The notes below the pieces were generated by a model. The model worked only from the letters and a program-made list of their open reading frames with translations, was not told the DNA's origin and made no database searches. Source: an uncultured Paraprevotella sp. (lineage in GTDB: Bacteria; Bacteroidota; Bacteroidia; Bacteroidales; Bacteroidaceae). From it: a stretch of 64,000 nucleotides of DNA. The position numbers and the translations under genes are program-made. How positions within the stretch are numbered: the first letter of the stretch is position 1; each line of letters begins with the position of its first letter. The stretch spans positions 60,512-124,511 of the forward strand of contig CALULT010000001.1 in the NCBI GenBank assembly GCA_944321565.1, in the 5' to 3' direction. Positions 7,280-14,868 of this stretch are shown piece after piece.

Positions 7280-9757
7280 TTAAAGCTGTATGGCCTGTGC
7301 CTTGCCGTTGTAGCGCACCGTGCGGGTGAACTTGGCAGGCTTTTGGTCACCTGAAGGAGACTTTCCGTCCACCACGAGGATGCGGAACGTGCGTTTCTTC
7401 AGCATGCCGTCGTATGCGCCCTTGCGGTCGGCGATGGTGAGGGTGCGGTCGGCATCGTCCCAGTGGAAGTGGATCTGCGTGAATGCGCCTTTCTCGTAGT
7501 TGTAGCTGTCGCCTTCGTCCTCATAGAGCGTGAAGTCTCCGTCTGCACCCGGATAGACGCGGATTTCGAGGTCGTCCCACTTCTTCTCTGCGGCATACTG
7601 CACTGCCGGACCGAAGGGAAGGATGCTGCCGGCCTTCACATACACCGGCATGAGGTCGATGGGACAGGGGCGGCTGACGGTCTGTCCGCCGTCAAGCATG
7701 TCGTTCGTCCAAAAATCATACCATTTCGCGCCTTGCGGCAGATAGACCTGCACGTCCTTCGAGGCTTTGGCCACGTCGGGCACTGTCGTGAAGCCCTTCT
7801 TGGCCGTCTTGTCGAAGTAGGTGTAGAGCGAGTCGGTCACCGGCATCACCAGCAAGTTCCGGCCGAACATGTATTCGTTATCCACCCGGATGGCTTTCTT
7901 GTCTTTCGGGAAATCCATCACGAAGGGGCGCATGATGCTGCCGCTTTCCTGCGTCACCGCGCCGCAAAGGCTATAGATGTAAGGCAAGAGACGGTAGCGC
8001 AGCTCGATGAACTTCTTCTGCACGTCGAAAGCCCAGTAGCCCGGTTCGCCGAATTTGTAAATCTCGGATTCCATGGGCGAGGAGCAGTGGTTGCGCATGA
8101 TGGGCATGAAGCAGCCCCACTGCATCCAGCGCACCTGCAGTTCCTGCATGGCCACATCCTTCCAGTCGTTGTTGTATTCCCATCCGAAGAAGCCGCCGAT
8201 GTCTGTGTTCCAGTAGGGGATGCCGCAGAGCGAGTAGTTCAACCCGCCCGCGATTTGTCGGCGCATCACGTCCCATTGCGACACCACGTCGCCGCTCCAG
8301 CAGAACGAGCCGTAGCGTTGCTGGCCGAAGTAAGAAGAACGGGTCATGAGGAACAGCCGCTTGCTGTCCGACACGGCGCGTTGGTGCTCATACACGCCCA
8401 TGTTGCTCATGAGGGGGAAGGCGTTGTGTACGCTGCGGAAGGTGCCGTCTGCCGTGGGCAGGCTGAAGTCGGCCTCAGTCATGTCGAAGCGGTCAGGTTC
8501 GGTGGAGTCGGTCCACCAGGCGTCGATGCCCAGGTCGTAGAGATCTTTCAGGTAACGCCAGTAGAGGTCGCGGGCCTCGGGGTTGAACGGGTCGTAGGGA
8601 TGTACGCCCCGGTGGCGCGGCCAGCTTTCGAAAGGCAGGAGGGCACCCATGGCTTCCAGTTCCTTGTATTGGTCGGTCCAGGGACCGAAGTTGGCCCATA
8701 CGGAAATCATGATATGCGCGTTGTGCTTGTGTACGTAGTCAATCATCTCTTGCGGGCTCTTGATGCGTGGTTCGGGATAGCGGGCGTTCGGATCCTCGTC
8801 ATAGGGCAGGTATTTCATCCATTGCGGGTCGCCCATCTTGTTGATGTAGCGTGGGTTCATGAACTTCATGGCGTTCCAGTTGGAGTCGCATCCCCAATAC
8901 TGCCAGTCCTGCACGATGCCGTCGAGAGGCACCTTCAGTTCGCGGTGCCTGTCCAACACCTCGCACAGTTCGTCCGGACTTTTGTAGCGTTCGCGGCACT
9001 GCCAGTAGCCCATTGTCCAAAGCGGGAGCATGGTGGCCTGTCCCGTCAGTTCGCGGATGCCGGCGATGACACCGTCTTGGGAGCCGTCTTTATATATAAG
9101 GTAATAGTCGCTCATCAGTCCGGCCTCGCTGTTGAAGCTCGTTTCCTGCGGGGTGTCGGAGAACACGGTGGGCGAAGGGTTGTCCCAATAGAGCCCGTAG
9201 CCTTTCTCCGAAGTGATGTAGGGGATGCATACGCGGGTGTTTTCGTTGCGCAGCATCAGCTCCTGTCCGCGTTGGTTCAGTTTCCCGGTCTGTTGTTGCC
9301 CGAGGCCGTAAATGGTCTCGTCGGGCTGCAGCATGAACCGTTGGCTGACGCGGTAGCTGTCGTGCGGGCCGTCCTTGCAGGGGACGAAGTTCGTGCCGAA
9401 CTCCTTTTCCTGCACCAGCAGGTTCCCGTCTTTGTCCTTGAACGTCACCTTTCCGGAGTTTTTATCCATGACGACTTCCAGATTGGCCGTCTTCATGGAG
9501 AGGCCGCCGCCTTGGTCCGTGTAGGTGATGTCCACTTTTTCCGGAGTCATGACCACCGGATAGCTCTTCTTTTCCGGCATCCGGGTGGAGGGGTATTTGA
9601 TGACCCGCACGATGTCGTCGGAATAGAAGCGGATTTCCTGCGTGGCATCTTGCATGCGGATGTAGTTTTTCGCTCCTCCAACCGTGCGTTCCACTTCCTG
9701 TGCCTGTGCCATGGCCGCCAGGAGGAGGCCACATGCGATGAATAGTTGGTTCTTCAT
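7280..9757 (-). CDS. GH31 alpha-glycosidase (alpha-xylosidase/alpha-glucosidase type)
   Basis: 825 residues, the usual length for a secreted GH31. Signal peptide MKNQLFIACGLLLAAMAQAQ; N-terminal GH31 beta domain (residues ~25-230); catalytic barrel with LDGIVQDWQYWG, nucleophile Asp417 in WWTDSTEPD and acid/base Asp490 in CWSGDVVSQW; a proximal beta domain; and a DUF5110-like C-terminus (EIRVYPGADGDFTLYEDEGD). It lacks the extra modules of its downstream neighbour, and no lipobox is seen, so periplasmic location is likely. It is the first gene of the operon, preceded by a -7 box at 9804 and direct repeats. The two paralogues share the same catalytic motifs but differ in length and targeting, suggesting one enzyme acts outside and one in the periplasm on the same glycan; that is inference. 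Confidence 0.93.
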   Translation of the reverse strand: MKNQLFIACGLLLAAMAQAQEVERTVGGAKNYIRMQDATQEIRFYSDDIVRVIKYPSTRMPEKKSYPVVMTPEKVDITYTDQGGGLSMKTANLEVVMDKNSGKVTFKDKDGNLLVQEKEFGTNFVPCKDGPHDSYRVSQRFMLQPDETIYGLGQQQTGKLNQRGQELMLRNENTRVCIPYITSEKGYGLYWDNPSPTVFSDTPQETSFNSEAGLMSDYYLIYKDGSQDGVIAGIRELTGQATMLPLWTMGYWQCRERYKSPDELCEVLDRHRELKVPLDGIVQDWQYWGCDSNWNAMKFMNPRYINKMGDPQWMKYLPYDEDPNARYPEPRIKSPQEMIDYVHKHNAHIMISVWANFGPWTDQYKELEAMGALLPFESWPRHRGVHPYDPFNPEARDLYWRYLKDLYDLGIDAWWTDSTEPDRFDMTEADFSLPTADGTFRSVHNAFPLMSNMGVYEHQRAVSDSKRLFLMTRSSYFGQQRYGSFCWSGDVVSQWDVMRRQIAGGLNYSLCGIPYWNTDIGGFFGWEYNNDWKDVAMQELQVRWMQWGCFMPIMRNHCSSPMESEIYKFGEPGYWAFDVQKKFIELRYRLLPYIYSLCGAVTQESGSIMRPFVMDFPKDKKAIRVDNEYMFGRNLLVMPVTDSLYTYFDKTAKKGFTTVPDVAKASKDVQVYLPQGAKWYDFWTNDMLDGGQTVSRPCPIDLMPVYVKAGSILPFGPAVQYAAEKKWDDLEIRVYPGADGDFTLYEDEGDSYNYEKGAFTQIHFHWDDADRTLTIADRKGAYDGMLKKRTFRILVVDGKSPSGDQKPAKFTRTVRYNGKAQAIQL

Positions 9758-9803
9758 GTTTGAGTTTTTTTGATGTGAATGGTTCCAGTCTTGATTCCTG
9801 CTG

Positions 9804-9811
9804 CAAAGTTA
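9804..9811 (-). promoter_or_regulatory. -7 promoter box for the GH31 operon
   Basis: Minus-strand TAACTTTG matches TAnnTTTG. The expected RNA start is near 9797, about 40 nt before the ATG at 9757. There is no TTTG at the -33 position, consistent with activator dependence. Confidence 0.6.
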
Positions 9812-9833
9812 AGCCCGTCTTCCCGCAAAGCCA

Positions 9834-9872
9834 GGTTACTCATGTTGATTTTTGGGTTAACTATGTTGATTT
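9834..9872. promoter_or_regulatory. Direct-repeat operator upstream of the GH31 operon
   Basis: Two 18-bp copies, GGTTACTCATGTTGATTT (9834-9851) and GGTTAACTATGTTGATTT (9855-9872), are 21 bp apart, i.e. two helical turns. They lie 23-61 bp upstream of the -7 box. Tandem direct repeats at this spacing are typical of AraC-domain activators such as the SusR/hybrid regulators. Confidence 0.6.
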
Positions 9873-9940
9873 CCGCCTGTTTTCAGGGGATTTCCGGAAG
9901 GATTTTGCCCGCGAGACCCTAAAAATGCCCAAAAAAGATG

Positions 9941-9948
9941 TATTTTTG
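9941..9948 (+). promoter_or_regulatory. -7 promoter box for glmS
   Basis: TATTTTTG matches TAnnTTTG and would give a leader of roughly 54 nt before the glmS ATG. The -33 region has no TTTG. Confidence 0.45.
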
Positions 9949-10008
9949 TACGATAATCGGTGTTGATACGTTATACATATATATTAATAGTAGAAAAGGA
10001 AGACTCTC

Positions 10009-11856
10009 ATGTGTGGAATTGTCGGTTATATAGGAAAAAGGGAAGCTTATCCCATATTGATAAAGGGGCTGAAGCGTTTGGAATATCGTGGTTATGACAG
10101 TGCGGGGGTGGCGCTCATCAGCGACACGGGCGAGTTGAACGTGTATAAGGCCAAAGGCAAGGTGGCAGACTTGGAGCGTTCCGTGGAGTCGAAGGATGTC
10201 AGCGGGCACGTGGGCATCGCGCATACCCGGTGGGCCACGCATGGCGAACCCTGTGCGGCCAACGCCCATCCGCATTATTCCGCTTCAGGCAACCTGGCTT
10301 TGATTCACAATGGCATCATCGAAAACTATGCCACGTTGAAGGAGCGGCTGGTGCAACGCGGGGTGAAGTTTCGCAGCCAGACGGACTCGGAGGTGCTGGT
10401 GCAGCTCATTGAATATATCCAAATGAGCAATGACTTGGACTTGCTGGGGGCCGTGCAGGTCGCGTTGCACGAAGTGATCGGGGCATACGCCATTGCCATC
10501 CTCGACAAACGTCACCCCGGGCAAATCATTGCCGCGCGCAAGAGCAGCCCGCTGGTGGTGGGCATCGGTCATGAACATGATTTCTACTTGGCTTCGGACG
10601 CGTCGCCCATCGTGGAATATACCGACAAGGTGGTTTACCTGGAAGACGGAGACATCGCCGTCATTCGTCCGGGGCACGAGCTGAAGGTGGTGGACATGGA
10701 CAACACGCGGATGCACCCCACCGTGAAGACGGTGGACATCAATCTCGGGCAGTTGGAGAAAGGCGGATACCCGTTCTTCATGCTTAAAGAGATTTTCGAA
10801 CAGCCTGATTGCCTGCGCGACTGCATGCGCGGGCGTATCAACGTGGACGCGGACAACGTGACACTTTCCGCCGTCATCGACCACAAGGACAAGTTGCTCG
10901 GCGCGAGCCGTTTCATTATCGTGGCCTGTGGCACGTCGTGGCATGCGGGGCTTATCGGCCAGCAACTCATCGAGAATTATTGCCGCATCCCCGTGTATGT
11001 GGAATATGCGTCCGAGTTCCGTTACCGCAATCCTGTCATCCTGCCCACCGACGTGGTCATTGCCATTTCCCAGTCCGGCGAGACGGCCGACACCTTGGCG
11101 GCCATCGAGCTGGCCCGCAAACAAGGGGCTTTTGTCTTTGGCATTTGCAACTCGGTCGGCTCGTCCATCCCCCGGGCAACGCATACGGGGGCATACATTC
11201 ACGTGGGGCCGGAAATCGGGGTGGCCAGCACCAAGGCTTTCACGGGGCAGGTCACGGTGTTGGCCATGCTGACGCTGGCTTTGGCCAAGGCGCGGGGCAC
11301 TATCTCGCAAGAGGAGTATGTCAAAATGGTACACGAACTGGTTGCCATTCCCGACAAGATGAAAGAGGCACTCAAGGCCAACGACCAGATTGCCCAATTG
11401 GCCAAGATGTTCACCTACGCGCGCAACTGCCTCTACCTGGGGCGCGGCTACAGTTATCCCGTGGCTTTGGAAGGCGCGTTGAAGCTGAAGGAGATTTCTT
11501 ACATCCACGCCGAAGGTTACCCGGCGGCGGAAATGAAGCATGGCCCCATCGCGCTCATCGACTCCGAGATGCCGGTGTTTGTCATTGCCACGCGCAACGG
11601 GTTGTATGACAAGGTGGTAAGCAACATCCAGGAGGTCAAGGCGCGGCAAGGCCGTGTCATCGCAATCGTGACCAAAGGAGATACGAAGATTAGGGACTTG
11701 GCCGACGAGGTCATTGAATTGCCGGAGACGATGGAATGTTTCGACCCGTTGGTGACAGCCGTTCCCTTGCAGCTGTTGGCATACCATATCGCCGTGTGCA
11801 AGGGAAAGGACGTGGACCAGCCGCGCAACTTGGCAAAGTCCGTCACGGTGGAATAA
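10009..11856 (+). CDS. glmS: Glutamine--fructose-6-phosphate aminotransferase (isomerizing)
   Basis: 615 residues, the normal length. It converts fructose-6-phosphate and glutamine into glucosamine-6-phosphate, the first step to UDP-GlcNAc for peptidoglycan and lipid A. The N-terminus MCGIVGYIG carries the catalytic Cys2 of the class II glutaminase domain. HTRWATHG and the NGIIENY motif of that domain are present. Two SIS sugar-binding domains follow (ACGTSWHAG, SQSGETADTLAA; second: GRGYSYPVALEGALKLKEISY and EGYPAAEMKHGPIAL), and the conserved C-terminal LAKSVTVE closes it. AAAAGGA lies 9 nt before the ATG. The last 14 bp overlap the convergent histidine-kinase gene. Confidence 0.97.
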   Translation: MCGIVGYIGKREAYPILIKGLKRLEYRGYDSAGVALISDTGELNVYKAKGKVADLERSVESKDVSGHVGIAHTRWATHGEPCAANAHPHYSASGNLALIHNGIIENYATLKERLVQRGVKFRSQTDSEVLVQLIEYIQMSNDLDLLGAVQVALHEVIGAYAIAILDKRHPGQIIAARKSSPLVVGIGHEHDFYLASDASPIVEYTDKVVYLEDGDIAVIRPGHELKVVDMDNTRMHPTVKTVDINLGQLEKGGYPFFMLKEIFEQPDCLRDCMRGRINVDADNVTLSAVIDHKDKLLGASRFIIVACGTSWHAGLIGQQLIENYCRIPVYVEYASEFRYRNPVILPTDVVIAISQSGETADTLAAIELARKQGAFVFGICNSVGSSIPRATHTGAYIHVGPEIGVASTKAFTGQVTVLAMLTLALAKARGTISQEEYVKMVHELVAIPDKMKEALKANDQIAQLAKMFTYARNCLYLGRGYSYPVALEGALKLKEISYIHAEGYPAAEMKHGPIALIDSEMPVFVIATRNGLYDKVVSNIQEVKARQGRVIAIVTKGDTKIRDLADEVIELPETMECFDPLVTAVPLQLLAYHIAVCKGKDVDQPRNLAKSVTVE

Positions 11857-13141
11857 TAGTTCCCTTCCTCGGGATGCGGAGGACGAAGCGGCTGCCTTTG
11901 CCCGGCACGGAGCGCACGGAGAGGTAGCCGTGGTGTTGGTAGGCGATTTGCTTGCAGAGGCTCAGGCCGATGCCGGATCCGTCCGGCTTGGTGGTGAAGA
12001 AGGGGACGAAGATGCGTTCCTGCACGTCGGCGGGGATGCCCGTGCCGTGGTCCTGCACACTGAGGAGCACCTCGTCGGTGTCCACGTCGCGTCGCAGGCT
12101 TACTTCTATCCCGCCTTCGGGGGCGGATGCTTCGCGGGCGTTCTTCACCAGGTTGATGAGCAACTGTTCCATTTGTCCGCGGTCGGCCCGGAAGGTGAAG
12201 CCGGGATAGGGCTGGTCGAAGGTGACGTGCGGGTCGTGGAACAGCTTTTGCAGGTGGCTGAAAAGCTCGTCTGCCGGAATCGTGGAGTAGGACGGGGCGG
12301 GCAGGCGCGTCAGTTTCCGGTAGTTTTCCACAAAGTCCAGCAGGCCTTGGCTCCGGTGGTGGATGGCCTGTAGGGCTTGCCTGATGAGCTGTTGCTGCTC
12401 CGGGTCGGACGGTTGCGTGTAGTCGGCCGAGATGAGGGTCTTGCTCAGCGAGAGGATGGGCGTGAGCGAGTTCATGATTTCGTGGGTCAGCACCCGCGTG
12501 AGGTTTTTCCACGATTCGATTTCTTGCTGTTCTAACACGTGGCGGATGTCGCGCAGCGTGAGGAGAACCAGGGGGTGCGATTCGAGGGTGAAGCGGGTGA
12601 GCGACAGCAGCAGCTCGTGGATTTGTCCGTGTCGTTCCACGTGGACGATGTGGGCGGTGCCCGAGGGAGAGGCCAGCCACCTTTCCGGCAGGACAGGGCG
12701 CGATCCCAGTTGCTGTTCGGCGGCCCGGTTCATCCATTGTATCTGTCCTTTTTCGTCGCATGACACCACGCCGGTGTCCACGTGGTCGAGCAGGTGCTTG
12801 TAGTATTGTTGTTGTGCGGTCTCGTCCAGCAGCTGCTTCCGGTAGGCGGCCAGCATGTGTTCGATTTCGCGTTCCATCTCGGCGGCACTTGCGGTTCCGC
12901 CCGTGTCGAGGACGGGCAGCTCGTTGGTTCTCCCGTGGCTTTTCTGCTGGATGAAGGAACGGAGGATGCGGATTTGCCGGTTCTGCTTGCGGTGGAGCCA
13001 AATGCAGGTGCCGGCGAATGCGAGGAGGCAGATTGTGGCGGAGAGCCACAGTCCTTTCTCCGCGAAGAAGAAAGTGCCGGTGGCCGTCAGGAACAGGCTG
13101 GCGGCGATGGCGGCGGGCCGGAGGAGGCGCGTGGCTTTCAT
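11843..13141 (-). CDS. NtrB-like sensor histidine kinase
   Basis: 432 residues. Two hydrophobic N-terminal segments (residues ~8-26 and ~32-50) anchor it with almost no periplasmic loop, so it probably senses something in or at the membrane. A PAS-like domain follows (HLLDHVDTGVVSCDEKGQIQWMN). Then comes a HisKA domain with phospho-acceptor His220 in LTHEIMNSLTP, and an HATPase domain with the N box (LINLVKNAREA), G1 (DHGTGIPADVQERIF), F box (PFFTTK) and G2 (GSGIGLSLCKQ). The start overlaps the stop of the upstream regulator by 4 bp (ATGA), so the two are co-transcribed and presumably cognate. Its 3' end overlaps glmS by 14 bp on the opposite strand. Confidence 0.93.
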   Translation of the reverse strand: MKATRLLRPAAIAASLFLTATGTFFFAEKGLWLSATICLLAFAGTCIWLHRKQNRQIRILRSFIQQKSHGRTNELPVLDTGGTASAAEMEREIEHMLAAYRKQLLDETAQQQYYKHLLDHVDTGVVSCDEKGQIQWMNRAAEQQLGSRPVLPERWLASPSGTAHIVHVERHGQIHELLLSLTRFTLESHPLVLLTLRDIRHVLEQQEIESWKNLTRVLTHEIMNSLTPILSLSKTLISADYTQPSDPEQQQLIRQALQAIHHRSQGLLDFVENYRKLTRLPAPSYSTIPADELFSHLQKLFHDPHVTFDQPYPGFTFRADRGQMEQLLINLVKNAREASAPEGGIEVSLRRDVDTDEVLLSVQDHGTGIPADVQERIFVPFFTTKPDGSGIGLSLCKQIAYQHHGYLSVRSVPGKGSRFVLRIPRKGTIIPP

Positions 13142-14502
13142 AGTCCCAGTTTTTCTATTTTGCGGTAGAGGGTGTAGCGCGTGATGCCCAGCATCTCGGC
13201 GGCCTGGTTCAGGTGTCCCTCGCTCAGTTGCAGGGCGCGGCGCACGGCCTGCCGCTCCAGCTCCTGCAGGTTGAGGGTCTCGGGCGCGGCTTTCGCTGTT
13301 GTGGGATAGAGCGGGAAGTCTTCCGGGGCGAGCCGTTCGTTGTGGCTCAGCACGATGGCCCGTTCGATGGTGTGCTGCAGTTCGCGCACGTTGCCCGGCC
13401 AGGGGTATTGCTGGAGTTTGTTGCGGGCGTCCCGGGCGATGCCTTTCACGGGCTTATGGTATTTCCGGGCGTATTTTTCGAGGAAGAAGTCGGCCAGCAA
13501 TTGGATGTCGTGTCCCCGTTCGCGCAGGGGCGGGATGTGGATCTCCACGGTGTTGATGCGGTAGAAGAGGTCTTGCCGGAAGCGGCCGTCCGCCACTTGA
13601 GTGTGCAGGTCGGCGTTGGTGGCGCAGATGAGGCGCACGTTGATGGGAATCTCCTTGGTGCCGCCCACGCGGACGATGCGCTTCTTTTCCAGTGCCGTCA
13701 GCAGTTTGGCTTGTGCGGAGGGGGAGAGGTTGCCCACCTCGTCGAGGAAGAGGGTGCCGCCGTGCGCCAGTTCCATTCGTCCTTTCTTGCCTTGGTGGGC
13801 ATCGGTGAAGGCACCTTTCTCGTGGCCGAACAGCTCGCTTTCGAACAGCGTGTCCGGCACGGCACCCACGTCGATGCGCACAAACGGCTCGGCGGCCCGT
13901 GTGGAGCGGTCCACGAGCAGGCGGGCCAGCACGTCCTTGCCCGTCCCGTTCTCGCCGAGGAGCAGCACGTTGACATCCGTCCCGCCGATTTGTCCCACGA
14001 GGTCCGCCACGCGCTTCATGCAGTCCGACTCGCCGATGAGCCGGGGGCGGGCCTCTTCCCGTTCCGCGTTGAGGGCCTCCACCCGTTCCTGCAGCCGTGC
14101 CGCGTCGGCCTGCAGGCGGCGCAGCTTCATGGCCGAATGGAGGGTGGCCAGCAGCTTGTCGTTGTCGTAGGGCTTCGACACGAAGTCCGTGGCACCGGCT
14201 TTGATGGCCTGCACGGCCTTGTCCGTGTCCGCGTAGGCCGTCATCATGATGACCACCGCGTTCGGGTCGAGCTTCAGGATGGCCTGCAGGCACTCCATGC
14301 CTTCCTGTCCGCTCACGGTGTCGCGGGTGAAGTTCATGTCGAGCAGGATGAGGTCGGGCCGGAAGTCCGTCATGGCGTGTACGAGGCGTTCCGGCGAGCG
14401 CATGGTTTTCACTTTCTCGGCCTTCGGGCGGAGCAGGAGGTTCAGGGCGAGGAGAACGTCCTCGTTGTCGTCGATGATGAGAATTTTTCCTAATTCGGCC
14501 AT
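13138..14502 (-). CDS. NtrC-family sigma-54-dependent response regulator
   Basis: 454 residues from the ATG giving MAELGKILIIDD; an earlier in-frame Met (14607) adds 35 residues unrelated to the family and was rejected. The receiver domain has the acidic pair in IIDDNED, phospho-acceptor Asp55 (LILLDMNF) and the conserved Lys in SKPYD. The AAA+ domain has Walker A GENGTGKD, the sigma-54 loop as GAFTDA instead of GAFTGA, Walker B GTLFLDEVG, and the arginine-finger region FRQDLFYRIN. The C-terminus is a Fis-type HTH (LNQAAEMLGITRYTLYRKI). It activates sigma-54 promoters by ATP hydrolysis. A near-consensus sigma-54 promoter lies just before the divergent exporter operon, making that the likely target. 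Confidence 0.94.
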   Translation of the reverse strand: MAELGKILIIDDNEDVLLALNLLLRPKAEKVKTMRSPERLVHAMTDFRPDLILLDMNFTRDTVSGQEGMECLQAILKLDPNAVVIMMTAYADTDKAVQAIKAGATDFVSKPYDNDKLLATLHSAMKLRRLQADAARLQERVEALNAEREEARPRLIGESDCMKRVADLVGQIGGTDVNVLLLGENGTGKDVLARLLVDRSTRAAEPFVRIDVGAVPDTLFESELFGHEKGAFTDAHQGKKGRMELAHGGTLFLDEVGNLSPSAQAKLLTALEKKRIVRVGGTKEIPINVRLICATNADLHTQVADGRFRQDLFYRINTVEIHIPPLRERGHDIQLLADFFLEKYARKYHKPVKGIARDARNKLQQYPWPGNVRELQHTIERAIVLSHNERLAPEDFPLYPTTAKAAPETLNLQELERQAVRRALQLSEGHLNQAAEMLGITRYTLYRKIEKLGL

Positions 14503-14589
14503 GTCTGTCGTTATTGTTGGGGGCAAAAATAAGCATACTCTTCCGGATTTCCAAGGCTTTTTTGTTTTTGGTACGCCATTGGTGTCCGC

Positions 14590-14655
14590 AATACCAATCC
14601 TTGGCACTCACAGTTTCAAGCCTTGAAATTCACGATTCCCAAGGCGGGCTGTTCA
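14590..14655. repeat. Degenerate copies of the 22-bp palindromic repeat
   Basis: At 22-bp phasing the sequence reads AATACCAATCCTTGGCACTCAC, then one containing the perfect dyad TTTCAAG-C-CTTGAAA (14613-14627), then GATTCCCAAGGCGGGCTGTTCA. The middle unit closely matches the 2371-2480 array; its neighbours are decayed. The segment sits in the 366-bp gap between the regulator and the exporter. Confidence 0.6.
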
Positions 14656-14702
14656 TTCCTGCGGGTGGAACTCATTCTGCGTCCTTGTTTTCCCGGGTGT
14701 TA

Positions 14703-14772
14703 TGCGGCAGGAATGCCGCACCTCCTAATCTTTTTTGTGCGATTTCGCTCACGGAAAGTGCGTTTCCGCACT
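14703..14772. promoter_or_regulatory. Cluster of dyads, candidate activator sites for the exporter operon
   Basis: Three dyads with TGCG/CGCA-type half sites: TGCGGCA-GGAA-TGCCGCA (14703-14720), GTGCGATTTCGCTCAC (14737-14752, imperfect) and AGTGCG-TTTC-CGCACT (14757-14772). They lie about 80-150 bp upstream of the predicted sigma-54 start site, the usual place for NtrC-family enhancer sites. Confidence 0.55.
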
Positions 14773-14827
14773 GGTTTGAGATGGTTTGACTCCTGTAAGT
14801 CGTTGGTATGCGAATGGTTGCGTTTTA

Positions 14828-14843
14828 TGGCACGAAGTTTGAA
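14828..14843 (+). promoter_or_regulatory. Sigma-54 (-24/-12) promoter for the exporter operon
   Basis: TGGCACGAAGTTTGAA fits TGGCACG-N4-TTGCW with a perfect -24 block and one mismatch (C to A) in the -12 block. Transcription would start around 14854, about 15 nt before the first plausible start codon of the TolC-like gene. The divergent NtrC-family gene supports it. Confidence 0.65.
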
Positions 14844-14868
14844 AGAAATCTTGGAAAAGAAACGGGAC

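Noticed and set aside
7463-9745. 760-codon open frame on the plus strand, opposite the second GH31 gene
   Set aside because: It mirrors a clear GH31 gene with all catalytic motifs. Its translation is rich in H/V/R with no family features, as expected from the antisense of a GC-rich gene.
14614-14868. Long N-terminal extension of the TolC-like protein (starts at 14623 or 14827)
   Set aside because: The extension would be read through the dyads and sigma-54 promoter, and it lacks a signal peptide; the signal peptide begins at 14869/14878.
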